Assembly (NCBI GenBank): GCA_021324185.1
Contig: JAJPJN010000165.1
Coordinates: 1-50,118 of the forward strand
From: Terriglobia bacterium
GTDB lineage: Bacteria > Acidobacteriota > Terriglobia > Bryobacterales > Bryobacteraceae
Direction: 5' to 3'
Length of the DNA: 50,118 nt
This document shows, piece by piece, positions 38,235-47,076 of this stretch. The translations under genes were made by a program, and so were the position numbers. The first letter of the stretch is position 1, and every line of letters begins with the position of its first letter. The notes under the pieces are model-generated. The model was not told where the DNA came from. It was given only the letters and a program-made list of their open reading frames with translations, and made no database searches.

Positions 38235-39086
38235 ATGAACGCAACCAAAGTCGCGGTCGTGACGGGCACCGCCCAGGGCATCGGCAGGCGTGCCGCCGAA
38301 GTGCTTGGCGAAAGAAGCTACGCGCTTGTGCTGACAGACGTGCAGTCGTGCGCACAAACACTGAGCAGCCTGGATGCGCTGCGTACTGAAGCGATAGAAA
38401 TTCCGGGCGACATTGCGGACGAAGAGACCGCGAGACGTGTAGCGCAGGCGGCGCTAACGGCATTCGGGCGTGCTGATGTGCTGGTGAACAATGCCGGAAT
38501 CTCCCATATCTCGCCGGCGGAGCAGATTAGCGCAGCCGATTTCCAGCGGGTCCAGAACGTGAATTTGCTGGGCCCGTTTCTGATGTGCCGCGAGATCGGG
38601 CGCATCATGCTACAGCAGCGTTCCGGCAGCATCATCAACATCGCTTCGATTGCCGGCTTGCTGGGGATTGCAGATCGCGCCGCATACAACGCCAGCAAGC
38701 ATGGCCTCATCGGGCTGACTCGAACTTTGGCAGCCGAATGGGGCGGGCGCGGCGTGCGTGTGAACGCTGTCTGCCCCGGCTGGGTTAAGACACCCATGGA
38801 TGTTGCCCCGCAGAAAGCCGGGCTCTACACCGATGCCGATATCACCGGACGCGTGCCGATGGGCCGCTTCGCCACGCCGGACGACATCGCCTCCGCCATC
38901 GCATTTCTCGCCGATTCGTCGCAGAGCGGTTTCATCAATGGCCATACGCTCTCCGTCGATGGCGGCTGGTTCGCGGACGGAAGTTGGAAAGCTTACGGCT
39001 GCGGCGCCGCTGAAGGTTGCTCTGCACTCGGTTGCCAGCGGAAAAATACTCCGGCGAGCGGCGGAATGTTGATCGTAATCGAATAA
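38235..39086 (+). CDS. SDR-family oxidoreductase
   Basis: 283 residues. Classical short-chain dehydrogenase: TGTAQGIG cofactor motif, NNAG, SIINIASIAG, catalytic YNASK, and the C-terminal LSVDGGWFADGSW. Most members end there; about 33 extra residues (AYGCGAAEGCSALGCQRKN...) are read from DNA antisense to the end of glgB, a 94-bp overlap, and look like run-on rather than selected protein. Substrate (3-oxoacyl or sugar alcohol) undecided. Confidence 0.9.
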   Translation: MNATKVAVVTGTAQGIGRRAAEVLGERSYALVLTDVQSCAQTLSSLDALRTEAIEIPGDIADEETARRVAQAALTAFGRADVLVNNAGISHISPAEQISAADFQRVQNVNLLGPFLMCREIGRIMLQQRSGSIINIASIAGLLGIADRAAYNASKHGLIGLTRTLAAEWGGRGVRVNAVCPGWVKTPMDVAPQKAGLYTDADITGRVPMGRFATPDDIASAIAFLADSSQSGFINGHTLSVDGGWFADGSWKAYGCGAAEGCSALGCQRKNTPASGGMLIVIE

Positions 39087-40921
39087 TCGCGCCCGTGCAG
39101 CGGAATCGGCACGGTATCTACGCCGCCGAAATTTCCCCGCCCCGTACCGCCGTAGATCCTCGCGTCGGAGTTGAACACCTCTTTCCAATAGCCCTTGCGC
39201 GGCACTCCCAGCCGGTAACTGTCGCGTGGTACCGGGCTGAAATTGAATGCTGCTGCGATCATCTCGTCAGCGGAATGCCCCTTGCGCAAGAAACTCAGCA
39301 CGTTGTTTTCGGCATCGTGCAGGTCGATCCACTCAAAGCTTTCGGGCGTGATTTCGCGGGTGACCAGCGCGGGCTCGCGGCGGTACAGCGAATTCAGATC
39401 GCCAATCAACAGCCGTAGCGCCGCATGCGGCGGCCGTTGCAACAGCTCCCATTCGAGGCTGGCATCGTGATTCCATTCCCGCCATTGCCCGAACTCGTCT
39501 CCCATAAACAGCAGCTTCTTACCCGGCTGCGCGTACATGTATGAAAACAGCAGGCGCAGATTGGCGAACTTGCGCCAGTCGTCACCCGGCATTTTGCCGA
39601 TCAACGATCCTTTGCCGTATACGACTTCATCGTGCGACAGCGGCAGCACAAAATTTTCATTGAACGCATACACCATGCGGAAGGTGAGTTCGTGGTGATG
39701 ATACTTGCGGAAAATCGGGTCCTGCGACATGTACTTCAGCGTGTCGTGCATCCAGCCCATGTCCCACTTCAGGCCAAACCCGAGGCCGCCCACATAAACA
39801 GGCCGCGACACCATCGGCCAGGCGGTGGATTCTTCCGCGATCGTCTGCACATCCGGGTGCGCGCGGTACACGTCCTCGTTCATGCGCCGCAGGAAAAAGA
39901 TGGCATCCAGATTCTCGCGGCCGCCGTATTGGTTCGGAATCCACTGGCCTTCACGCCGGGAATAATCGAGATAAAGCATCGAAGCGACAGCATCCACCCG
40001 CAAGCCGTCCGCATGATACGTGTCGAGCCAGAACATCGCGCTGCTCAAAAGAAAACTGCGCACTTCCGGCCGGGCGTAATCGAAGATGAAACTGTTCCAA
40101 TCGGGATGAATGCCGCGGCGCGGGTCGGCCGGCTCATACTCGTGCGCGCCATCGAAATAACCGAGGCCATGCTCATCGTTCGGAAAATGCGAAGGCACCC
40201 AGTCGAGAATGACGCCGATTCCGTTCTGATGAAACTGATCGATCAGCCGCATGAAATCCTGCGGCGTGCCGTGGCGGCTGGTGGGCGCGAAGAACCCGGT
40301 GATCTGATAACCCCACGATCCAAAAAACGGATGCTCCATCACGGGCATGAATTCCACGTGCGTAAAGCCCATCTCTTTTACATACGGAATGAGCTGGCTG
40401 GCCAGCTCGCCGTAAGTAAGCGAGCGGTTTCCCTGCTCTGCCACGCGGCGCCAGGAACCGAGATGCACTTCGTAGATGGAAATGGGCGCATCCAGGCTGT
40501 TCGCATTGGCGCGATTCTGCATCCACTCGCCGTCGCCCCAGTGATAATCGAGATCCCAGATGATGGAAGCCGTTTCCGGCGGCGTGTCGTGGAAGAAGCC
40601 GATGGGGTCCGCCTTGGCGGCTTTATAACTGTTCAGCTTCGATTCGATCCAGTATTTGTAATGAGCGCCCGCTGTAACGCCCGGCGCAAAGCCTTGCCAG
40701 ATTCCGCCGCCTGACGGAAACAATCTGGTGGCGTCGCGCTGCCAGCCATTGAAAGGACCAACCACCGAAACAGACGCGGCATTCGGAGCCCACACAGCAA
40801 AATTTGTTCCGCCGCGTTCGCGGATTATGTGTGCGCCCAGCACATCGGCCAATCTGACGTGCGTGCCTTCCTGAAAAAGATAAATGTCGTTCTCGTTGAG
40901 AGAGCGCATGTGGATTGCCAT
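38993..40921 (-). CDS. glgB: 1,4-alpha-glucan branching enzyme
   Basis: 642 residues: a CBM48 domain (FAVWAPNAASVSVVGPFNGW, about 40-60) and a GH13 barrel with DWVPSHF, DGLRVDAVASM (nucleophile D310), AEES (E363-E364) and LSHDEV, then the all-beta end INIPPLAGVFFRW. It cuts an alpha-1,4 chain and rejoins it as an alpha-1,6 branch. Shorter than the 728-residue E. coli enzyme because the extra N-terminal domain is absent. Ends 8 bases from maltokinase; part of the GlgE pathway cluster. Confidence 0.97.
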   Translation of the reverse strand: MAIHMRSLNENDIYLFQEGTHVRLADVLGAHIIRERGGTNFAVWAPNAASVSVVGPFNGWQRDATRLFPSGGGIWQGFAPGVTAGAHYKYWIESKLNSYKAAKADPIGFFHDTPPETASIIWDLDYHWGDGEWMQNRANANSLDAPISIYEVHLGSWRRVAEQGNRSLTYGELASQLIPYVKEMGFTHVEFMPVMEHPFFGSWGYQITGFFAPTSRHGTPQDFMRLIDQFHQNGIGVILDWVPSHFPNDEHGLGYFDGAHEYEPADPRRGIHPDWNSFIFDYARPEVRSFLLSSAMFWLDTYHADGLRVDAVASMLYLDYSRREGQWIPNQYGGRENLDAIFFLRRMNEDVYRAHPDVQTIAEESTAWPMVSRPVYVGGLGFGLKWDMGWMHDTLKYMSQDPIFRKYHHHELTFRMVYAFNENFVLPLSHDEVVYGKGSLIGKMPGDDWRKFANLRLLFSYMYAQPGKKLLFMGDEFGQWREWNHDASLEWELLQRPPHAALRLLIGDLNSLYRREPALVTREITPESFEWIDLHDAENNVLSFLRKGHSADEMIAAAFNFSPVPRDSYRLGVPRKGYWKEVFNSDARIYGGTGRGNFGGVDTVPIPLHGRDYSITINIPPLAGVFFRWQPSAEQPSAAPQP

Positions 40922-40929
40922 TTTGTCCG

Positions 40930-42318
40930 TTAATCGACCAGCCAGAGAATACCGCGAAGCGGGATGCGCACCCAGTCCGGACGATTATTCATCTCGTACG
41001 CGACTTCGTACAGCGCTTTATGCAAAATGAAGGACTGCAGCACAATCTGCTGCTGTTCCGGATCTTTCGGCAAAAACGCGCTCTCCCCCGCAGTGCGCAC
41101 GTATGCAGCGTAAAATTCTCTACCAACCGCGTCGTACCAATCGGCCGCCAATTGCTCCAACGTTTCCCCGTTCACGCCTCGCTCAAACAGGATCACGTAA
41201 GCGGCGTATTGAAATGAGCGCAGCATTCCGGCCACATCGCGCATCGCAAGCGTCTTGGTGCGGCGCTCATGCAGCGGCCGCGCGGGTTCGCCTTCGAAGT
41301 CGATAATCATAAAATCGGAGCCGGTCCAAAGCACCTGGCCTAGATGGTAGTCCCCGTGAAAGCGAATGCGCGAAGCGGCGACTTCGAGATCCTGCAGAGC
41401 CGCAAATCGCGCAGTCACGCGATGCTCCAGGCGCAGCACTTTTTGCGCCAGCTCGGCTGCTTCCCCCGTGAGCGCTGCCTGTTTACGCCGCAGCGTTTCA
41501 AACGCGATATCGGCTTGCGCGAGCATTTCCTGATAGAGCTTCTCCCCGTCTTCGCTGGTGAACGGCTCAGGTTCGAAGTCAGGCGCGCCACCTTGCGCAA
41601 GAGCCACGTGCATTTCCGCCGTGCGCCGGCCTAACAGCGCGGCCGAATGCAGATAATCATCGGCCGGTTTGCCATCGAAGTACTCCTTCAACGATTCCAA
41701 AGTGTACTTCCAGGCGTCCCCTTGATTCGGAACAAACTGCTGCAGAATTGCGGCCGAATACACATCGCCCTTTCGCGACCTGTAGCTGAGCGCGCCCAGC
41801 ACAGCGGGCGTATGCGTGAATCCGTGCTCGGTGAGGAACGTGCCAATTTCAACATCCGGATGAATGCCCGCTTCAATCCTGCGAAAGAGCTTCAGAATAA
41901 ACCGGTCGCCGTAGATGACGGATGTGTTGCTCTGCTCGGCGCGCGAAACTGAGCTCTCCAATTTCTCGAGCGCCGCGTCTGCGGGAAACGCACTTGTGCG
42001 CGAAAAGATCAGTTCCCCGGCCTGGCCGCTGTAGCTGGCATTCCCTTGAAACGCGCGCAGCAGAGTTTCACGGAACGCTGCATCCTCCAACGCCTCTACA
42101 GGCTGGCCGGAATTTCCGCTCTCATCTGTCAGTACATAGTAGTCGCAATCGCCTTCGGCATATTCCAGCCGCACAATCAGAAAGCGGGCGGATTGCCCAG
42201 CAATCGGAATAACGTCTTCGGCCTCCGCTTTCGCGATGTTTCGCGTCTTGCTGCGAAACCAGCGGCGAGTTCGAATGAACTCGGCTAATCGGCGAGCGTC
42301 TCGCACAGCATAGGTCAT
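40930..42318 (-). CDS. mak: Maltokinase
   Basis: 462 residues. Phosphorylates maltose with ATP to maltose-1-phosphate, the GlgE substrate. N-terminal cap with FIRTRRWFRSKTR; kinase-like core with HGDYHLGQVL (catalytic loop) and MIIDFEGEP (metal site). Here it is a separate gene, not fused to trehalose synthase. In transcription order it follows the interrupting island and precedes glgB. Confidence 0.93.
   Translation of the reverse strand: MTYAVRDARRLAEFIRTRRWFRSKTRNIAKAEAEDVIPIAGQSARFLIVRLEYAEGDCDYYVLTDESGNSGQPVEALEDAAFRETLLRAFQGNASYSGQAGELIFSRTSAFPADAALEKLESSVSRAEQSNTSVIYGDRFILKLFRRIEAGIHPDVEIGTFLTEHGFTHTPAVLGALSYRSRKGDVYSAAILQQFVPNQGDAWKYTLESLKEYFDGKPADDYLHSAALLGRRTAEMHVALAQGGAPDFEPEPFTSEDGEKLYQEMLAQADIAFETLRRKQAALTGEAAELAQKVLRLEHRVTARFAALQDLEVAASRIRFHGDYHLGQVLWTGSDFMIIDFEGEPARPLHERRTKTLAMRDVAGMLRSFQYAAYVILFERGVNGETLEQLAADWYDAVGREFYAAYVRTAGESAFLPKDPEQQQIVLQSFILHKALYEVAYEMNNRPDWVRIPLRGILWLVD
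42233..42285. repeat. 53-bp direct repeat, left copy (inside mak)
   Basis: Matches 44888-44940 at 52 of 53 positions (mismatch at 42238 versus 44893). It encodes AEFIRTRRWFRSKTRN in the live maltokinase gene. The other copy lies 2655 bp away at the far edge of the island. Confidence 0.9.
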
Positions 42319-42349
42319 AAGTGTTGGATTGACCGGCGCCGATTACCTT

Positions 42350-42467
42350 TCAAAGGAAATACTCGAAATGGTCTCCACACGCAGCCGCCGGCGCACGCGG
42401 AAAATGTGGCCAGGCACCGAATTCCGCAGCTCGACATAAGTTCTGCGGCCCGACCAGATATAGCGCC
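42350..42467 (-). pseudogene. Broken copy of the glgE 3' end
   Basis: On the minus strand this reads RYIWSGRRTYVEL, NSVPGHIFRVRRRLRVET, closely matching the last 39 residues of GlgE (RYIWTGRRNYVEL...). A one-base deletion after the VET codons shifts the frame; restoring it gives DFEYFL and TGA, the exact GlgE ending. Roughly 80% identical by eye to 44982-45102. It has no upstream portion, so it is a fragment. Confidence 0.88.
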
Positions 42468-42568
42468 GCTCGCCTCTGACGCCACGCCCAACGAAGGTGG
42501 CGGCCGACCCTCACCCGGTGGCAGGCTGCGCCCGATGCCCCGGCATATCCCATGGCTAATAGGCTCAG

Positions 42569-43423
42569 TCAGTTCTCCGTCGGCGTTCTTTCGACGTGAT
42601 CGATTACGAGCACATCGACAGGCAGCACGCGCGAACCGAGCTTGAGCCCAAGTTGCTTCAGCGAAAAGACAATGGAATCGCGGGGATCCGATATAGCGCC
42701 GGCGCCGTCGGGGTCTGCGTTCGGCCTTATGCTCCCAAGTGCCTTGTTGGCTAATGCCATGAGGTCCACTTCGAAGGAACCCTGATACCTGCCCTCCAGC
42801 CCTGTCTGATTCACAACAGGCCGGTCCATATAGCGGGAGAGCAAGGAGGCAAACGTCTCCATCGTCACGCTGTCGAATTCGTACCGCACTCGCCCGTCTC
42901 GTCCCGGTACAGTGCGAGGTTGCTCGCCTTCCGGCACATCCAGGTTGGGCACCGCTTCTTTGAGCCTGGGTCCACCTCGGCCCACTAGTAGCGCGTACGC
43001 CGGAGCCTCCCTTTTCTCGCGATGGACCACCAACTTGAACCTCTGGGCCAGCAAGGTTTGCAACATTTCGGGCACCTGCTCTTTCGTGGCGCCCTCCGGT
43101 ATCTTGGCCACGATATCGAATCTCGGGGTCTCCGACGCAGAGAGCCAGACCGGTCCTTCCACAATCCGGTTGCGGCTTACACGATATGCCCACCAGATCA
43201 GCTCCATTACGCTCTTATTGCTAAAGCGTACTAAAGCATTGTCGACTGATACACCGGGCAGCCTGCCGGACATGATGGCCTGCCCATCGAGCGGTGCCAC
43301 CTCCTTGATCGAAGCAACTTCGAAGCACAACGGAGGCTTCAGCGGTGTCTTGGACTGTCCTAAAGCTGCCCCTGACAGCACTCCCAAACCGGCGGCAATT
43401 TTCAAGAGGCAAGTTTTTAGCAT
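42569..43423 (-). CDS. Secreted TIGR03435-family protein
   Basis: 284 residues from the ATG at 43423, which has AAGGA 8 bases upstream and begins a signal peptide (MLKTCLLKIAAGLGVLSGAALGQ). A GTG at 43453 would add 10 residues and touch the preceding stop. Family marks are LCFEVASIK, RFDIVAKIPEGATKEQVPEMLQTLL, RFKLVVHREKREAPAYALLVG and VFSLKQLGLKLGSRVLPVDVLVIDHVE. The family is multi-copy in Solibacter-like genomes; function unknown. Confidence 0.9.
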   Translation of the reverse strand: MLKTCLLKIAAGLGVLSGAALGQSKTPLKPPLCFEVASIKEVAPLDGQAIMSGRLPGVSVDNALVRFSNKSVMELIWWAYRVSRNRIVEGPVWLSASETPRFDIVAKIPEGATKEQVPEMLQTLLAQRFKLVVHREKREAPAYALLVGRGGPRLKEAVPNLDVPEGEQPRTVPGRDGRVRYEFDSVTMETFASLLSRYMDRPVVNQTGLEGRYQGSFEVDLMALANKALGSIRPNADPDGAGAISDPRDSIVFSLKQLGLKLGSRVLPVDVLVIDHVERTPTEN

Positions 43424-43452
43424 CGAAGCGGTCCTTGATTCCTGCTGAGACA

Positions 43453-43764
43453 CTAGTTGGGAGGCACGGTACTATGGCTCTGGAGAGCACGATCTATAGC
43501 AGCCCACAGCCACTGAATCCGTGTTGCGCCCACCAATTTTTCACCGTTTACAAATATAGTGGGCGTGCCCTGCACGCCCAACTTTTCCCCTTCGGATATT
43601 GAGGCTTTAATTGCATGGTCGTCCTGCTCTTTTATGCAGTGACTAAGTACTCGCTGGTTGACACCGGTTTCTTCCTTCGCTATTTGATCGAGCTTACTCA
43701 ATGACACAGACAAATGCTGCACATCTTGGCTGAGGTCGGCGGAATGGGCGTGGATCTTGCCCAC
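43453..43764 (-). CDS. C-terminal piece of the split DsbA-like lipoprotein
   Basis: 103 residues if translated from the GTG at 43764. Contains the cis-Pro loop GVQGTPTIFVNG but no CxxC. The sequence between 43765 and 43851 also reads as DsbA, so this start is artificial; the piece makes sense only as part of the full gene. Confidence 0.4.
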   Translation of the reverse strand: MGKIHAHSADLSQDVQHLSVSLSKLDQIAKEETGVNQRVLSHCIKEQDDHAIKASISEGEKLGVQGTPTIFVNGEKLVGATRIQWLWAAIDRALQSHSTVPPN

Positions 43765-43851
43765 ATAATCCCAATATGCCTCGGCATTCTGCTGGGCCAG
43801 ACAGGCGGCGTTTACAGCTGCGTGCAGCGCCCACGGGTGTATTGGCAGTGG

Positions 43852-44337
43852 TTACTCCTTGTAGGCAATCCTCACTAGGCCTTTGTATCGATCAAGCGTT
43901 CCGGGAAAGATCTGAGAGTACAGCCGGGCGCAAAAAACGCAAGCCAAGTCATCGAAAACAACTATTGTGACCTTCGAATCTGGCTCATCCCGCGTTTGAT
44001 GAGGCGCCGTGTGGATAGACCTCCACGGGTCGCTAGTCAAATCCGACTCTTGGAGCCGCGCTAGGCGCTTACCGTCCCGCGACAACAAGAAATTAAAATC
44101 GACGTGTTTCCCTTTGTGCGAAAACGTAACCGGCAGGTCGTAATAACCGGGCAGCGCACTGCGACTCGCTCGACCGAGCGTTAATCCGTAATCAGGGGGT
44201 ATGTCATATTGAGAGCGAATGAGCACTTCCACGCGGCGCGCTTGCTCCGCAGACAAGCGCGCCGGTCGCTCGCTGGGCTGACATCCGTTAAGGGTATACA
44301 GCAACGCCAACGCTAACAGGCCAAACGCGATCCGCAT
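43852..44337 (-). CDS. N-terminal piece of the split DsbA-like lipoprotein
   Basis: 161 codons before the TAA. It keeps the lipobox and the CVFC redox site but lacks the cis-proline half of the fold. A GTG start at 44376 is possible, adding 13 residues ahead of the signal. Probably not active alone. Confidence 0.5.
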   Translation of the reverse strand: MRIAFGLLALALLYTLNGCQPSERPARLSAEQARRVEVLIRSQYDIPPDYGLTLGRASRSALPGYYDLPVTFSHKGKHVDFNFLLSRDGKRLARLQESDLTSDPWRSIHTAPHQTRDEPDSKVTIVVFDDLACVFCARLYSQIFPGTLDRYKGLVRIAYKE

Positions 44338-44399
44338 CTCGGCAGAGACCCCACAGCGCTGCGTTTCAACGTGCACCTTCCCGCCTGTAGAGCGCTAGG

Positions 44400-44693
44400 T
44401 CAGAGATTTGACTGCGTTGCGATCGCCGCATCCTTTGCCATAAGGCTCGCGAGGATAAGCTCCTCTTTCCCATGCAGTCGCGCGGCCACGCACGCGCTAC
44501 AAGAACCGCCGACATCTCCGTTCGAGCAAGCATAAGCAGTGCAGCAGGTCCCGCCCGAGTTGTCAGAACAAATAGCGCAACCGGTCGCTGAGATGTAAAC
44601 GCAGTTTTGCGCTTCAGCCGTCCTCAGCGCCAAAAGACACAGGGGCGCAGCTAGCGCGCAAAACGATACCACCACTCTCCTAAGCACAAACAT
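44400..44693 (-). CDS. Secreted Cys-rich small protein
   Basis: 97 residues with a strong ribosome-binding site (AGGGGAGGA, 4 bases ahead of the ATG). Signal peptide with cleavage near AEAQNC. The mature part, about 68 residues, has eight cysteines packed in NCVYISATGCAICSDNSGG-type spacing through SCSACVAARL, suggesting several disulfides. First gene of the island in transcription order, 62 bases ahead of the DsbA-like gene, a possible disulfide partner. No known family. Confidence 0.68.
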   Translation of the reverse strand: MFVLRRVVVSFCALAAPLCLLALRTAEAQNCVYISATGCAICSDNSGGTCCTAYACSNGDVGGSCSACVAARLHGKEELILASLMAKDAAIATQSNL

Positions 44694-44887
44694 GCAATCC
44701 TCCCCTTTTCAATTTGCCCTTGTTTCTGTTCCATCGTGCTGCCGGTGTTATCCTTGCAGCACTCTCGGACAGTTGAACATTTCAGCCCCCGGGGGGATGT
44801 CAATAGCTTTCGTGAAAATTTCGACAAATTCAGAGAATTGGCAGAGAGAATTCCAGAATGCCGACAGACCCGTTGCGTTCCGCCGTT

Positions 44888-44940
44888 GCGATCTTTCGCG
44901 TCTTGCTGCGAAACCAGCGGCGAGTTCGAATGAACTCGGC
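44888..44940 (-). pseudogene. 53-bp fragment of the maltokinase 5' end (right repeat copy)
   Basis: Translates in the mak frame as AEFIRTRRWFRSKTRKIA, 52/53 identical in DNA to the live gene at 42233-42285. No start codon or further mak sequence follows. It sits 41 bases from the glgE stop. Confidence 0.88.
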
Positions 44941-44981
44941 GGTCCCTGGCAAATTGGTAGCCGTCGAAGTCATAGGCGGTA

Positions 44982-47045
44982 CTAGAGGAAATATTCGAAA
45001 TCGGTTTCTACGCGCAGCCGCCGCCGGATACGGAAAATATGGCCCGGCACGGAATTCGGGTCCAGCTCGACATAATTTCTCCGGCCCGTCCAGATGTAGC
45101 GCGCTCCAGTGAGCAGATCGTTCGCCTGATACGGCTTGTCTTCTTCGATTTCGAGCTTATCCAGCGGCAACTCGACGAACCCGGATTGCTTGTGATGCGG
45201 GTCCAGATTGATCACCATCACGAGCAGGTTGGAGCCGTCATCGGCGCGTTTGCTGTAACACAGAAGCTGGTCGTTATCGACCGGATGAAACTCCAGTTGC
45301 CAGTCGGTTTGCAGTGCCGGATTCTCATTGCGAATGCGATTCACTAGCGCGATAAATTCCCGCAGGCTCGCCGGGCTGTCGAGATCCCACGCGCGAATCT
45401 GATATTTTTCCGAATCCAGATACTCTTCGCTGCCCGGACGCACCGGACGCCCTTCCATCAGCTCAAACGCCGGACCATAAATCCCATAGTTCGCCCCCAA
45501 CGTAGCCGCCAGCAAGAGCCGGATCATAAACGCCGGGCGAATGCGCAGTTGCAGAAATTCCGTCAGGATATCGGGCGTGTTCGGCCATTGATTCGGGCGG
45601 AAGAAATCGCGCACCGGCGGCTTCGTGATTTCGCTCAGGTAAGTAGTAATTTCATGCTTCGCGTTCCGCCACGGGAAGTAAGTATAAGACTGGCTGAAAC
45701 CGAGCTTCGCCAGACGATACATAATTTTCGGCCGCGTGAACGCCTCCGATAGAAACAACACATCCGGCCATTGTGCCTTGATATCCGTGATGCACCATTC
45801 CCAAAAAGGAAACGCTTTTGTGTGCGGATTGTCGACCCGGAAGATGCGAACGCCCTGCTCAATCCAATACACAAATACGCTTTTCAGTTCCTGCCACAAC
45901 TCCAACCACTTCGGCGTTTCGAAATCGAAAGGATAGATGTCCTGGTACTTCTTCGGCGGATTTTCCGCATACTGAATGGTGCCGTCCGGACGCTTGCGAA
46001 ACCATTCTTCGTGTTCTTTGACGTACGGGTGATCCGGCGCCACCTGGAACGCAATATCAAGCGCCACCTGCATTCCAAGCTGCTCGGCACGTTTCACAAA
46101 GCGGCGAAAATCTTCCAAAGTTCCAAGCTGTGGGTGTATGGCCTTATGGCCGCCTAACTCGGAGCCGATGGCCCACGGGCTTCCCACATCATCGGGCTCT
46201 GCGACTGTCGAATTGTTCTTGCCTTTGCGGAATTTCGTCCCGATCGGGTGAATCGGCGGCAGATACACGACATTGAATCCCATCCCGGCGATGTACGGCA
46301 GCCGCGCCTCGCAATCCTTGAAGGTGCCATGCCTGCCCGGCTCGGGCGATGCGGAGCGCGGGAAAAATTCGTACCACGAGCTGAAGCGCGCGCGCACCGG
46401 ATCAACTACAAGAACAAGCTCACGCTGGAATTCCGTCGCAAAGCGCCGGTCCGGGTAGCGCAACATCACTTCATTTAAGACATCATCGATCGCTACCGGC
46501 CGGTGCCGCGTGTTCTCTTCGCCCGTACGCAGCGCCTTGGCCTGAACCAGCAGCCATTCTTTATCCGCATCCTTGGCGCGCTCCGCTGCCGCTTCGATCA
46601 GCTCGGCGCCAATCAGATAGTCGACCGCCGTATCAGTATCGGCCTGAATGCGCTTCAGAAGATCGCGGCGCCAAGTCTCCCAATGATCCACCCAACCATG
46701 AATGGTGTAGCGATAGCGGCCCAGCTCAGTAACCGGAAATTCCGCCGCCCAGCGGTCATTCACCAGCGGCCGCATGCGCGTCTCATTCCATGTTTTCGAC
46801 GATTCGTGCCGGAACAAAACAACCGCCGCAACCGAATCGTGGCCATCGGTGAAGACGTCGGCCTCGATGCGCACCAGGTCGCCTAGTGTCCGCTTGGCCG
46901 GAAACCGGCCGCCATCCACCTCCGGCGAAACGCCTTCAATGACGACGCGCTTCCGGCCGTCGAGCTTCGGCTTTTCCGGCTCCGGCTTTGGCGCCGGGTT
47001 CCGCGCAACCCGCTCTTTTACAACGCTTGTATCTTGCACGGCCAT
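44982..47045 (-). CDS. glgE: Alpha-1,4-glucan:maltose-1-phosphate maltosyltransferase
   Basis: 687 residues. Extends glucan chains with maltosyl units from maltose-1-phosphate. N-terminal beta domain (KRVVIEGVSPEVDGGRFPAKRTLGDLVRIEADVF) and GH13_3 barrel with IFRVDNPHTKAFPFWEW (nucleophile D405), LFLSEAFTRPK and NTPDIL, plus the C-terminal beta domain ending DFEYFL. All hallmarks of GlgE are present. It ends next to the mak fragment described above. Confidence 0.97.
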   Translation of the reverse strand: MAVQDTSVVKERVARNPAPKPEPEKPKLDGRKRVVIEGVSPEVDGGRFPAKRTLGDLVRIEADVFTDGHDSVAAVVLFRHESSKTWNETRMRPLVNDRWAAEFPVTELGRYRYTIHGWVDHWETWRRDLLKRIQADTDTAVDYLIGAELIEAAAERAKDADKEWLLVQAKALRTGEENTRHRPVAIDDVLNEVMLRYPDRRFATEFQRELVLVVDPVRARFSSWYEFFPRSASPEPGRHGTFKDCEARLPYIAGMGFNVVYLPPIHPIGTKFRKGKNNSTVAEPDDVGSPWAIGSELGGHKAIHPQLGTLEDFRRFVKRAEQLGMQVALDIAFQVAPDHPYVKEHEEWFRKRPDGTIQYAENPPKKYQDIYPFDFETPKWLELWQELKSVFVYWIEQGVRIFRVDNPHTKAFPFWEWCITDIKAQWPDVLFLSEAFTRPKIMYRLAKLGFSQSYTYFPWRNAKHEITTYLSEITKPPVRDFFRPNQWPNTPDILTEFLQLRIRPAFMIRLLLAATLGANYGIYGPAFELMEGRPVRPGSEEYLDSEKYQIRAWDLDSPASLREFIALVNRIRNENPALQTDWQLEFHPVDNDQLLCYSKRADDGSNLLVMVINLDPHHKQSGFVELPLDKLEIEEDKPYQANDLLTGARYIWTGRRNYVELDPNSVPGHIFRIRRRLRVETDFEYFL

Positions 47046-47076
47046 TGTTGGTAGGACCTAGGAATCGGAAACGCCG

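Larger units (their letters stand above)
43453..44337 (-). pseudogene. DsbA-like thioredoxin lipoprotein split by an in-frame TAA
   Basis: Read as one frame of 295 codons: lipoprotein signal (FGLLALALLYTLNGC), an N-terminal helical/beta domain, then a DsbA-type thioredoxin fold with FDDLACVFCARL (C133, C136), RIAYKE-stop-PLPIHPWALHAAVNAACLA and GVQGTPTIFVNGEKL. The stop is codon 162, at 43852-43854, where family members have an aromatic residue (usually Tyr or Phe). Everything before and after stays in frame with good coding character, so a single-base nonsense change (or readthrough) is the simplest view. Confidence 0.82.

Noticed and set aside
39632..40714. Open frame of 360 codons antisense to glgB
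   Set aside because: Shadow frame in GC-rich DNA; translation is rich in R, H and P with no motif, while glgB has all family motifs.
42315..43193. Minus-strand frame overlapping the TIGR03435 gene
   Set aside because: Basic, Arg-rich nonsense in another frame; TIGR03435 motifs lie in the accepted frame.
44770..44800. CCCCCGGGGGG run beside the Cys-rich gene considered as a terminator or attachment site
   Set aside because: Too short and unaccompanied by a T-run, tRNA end or integrase.
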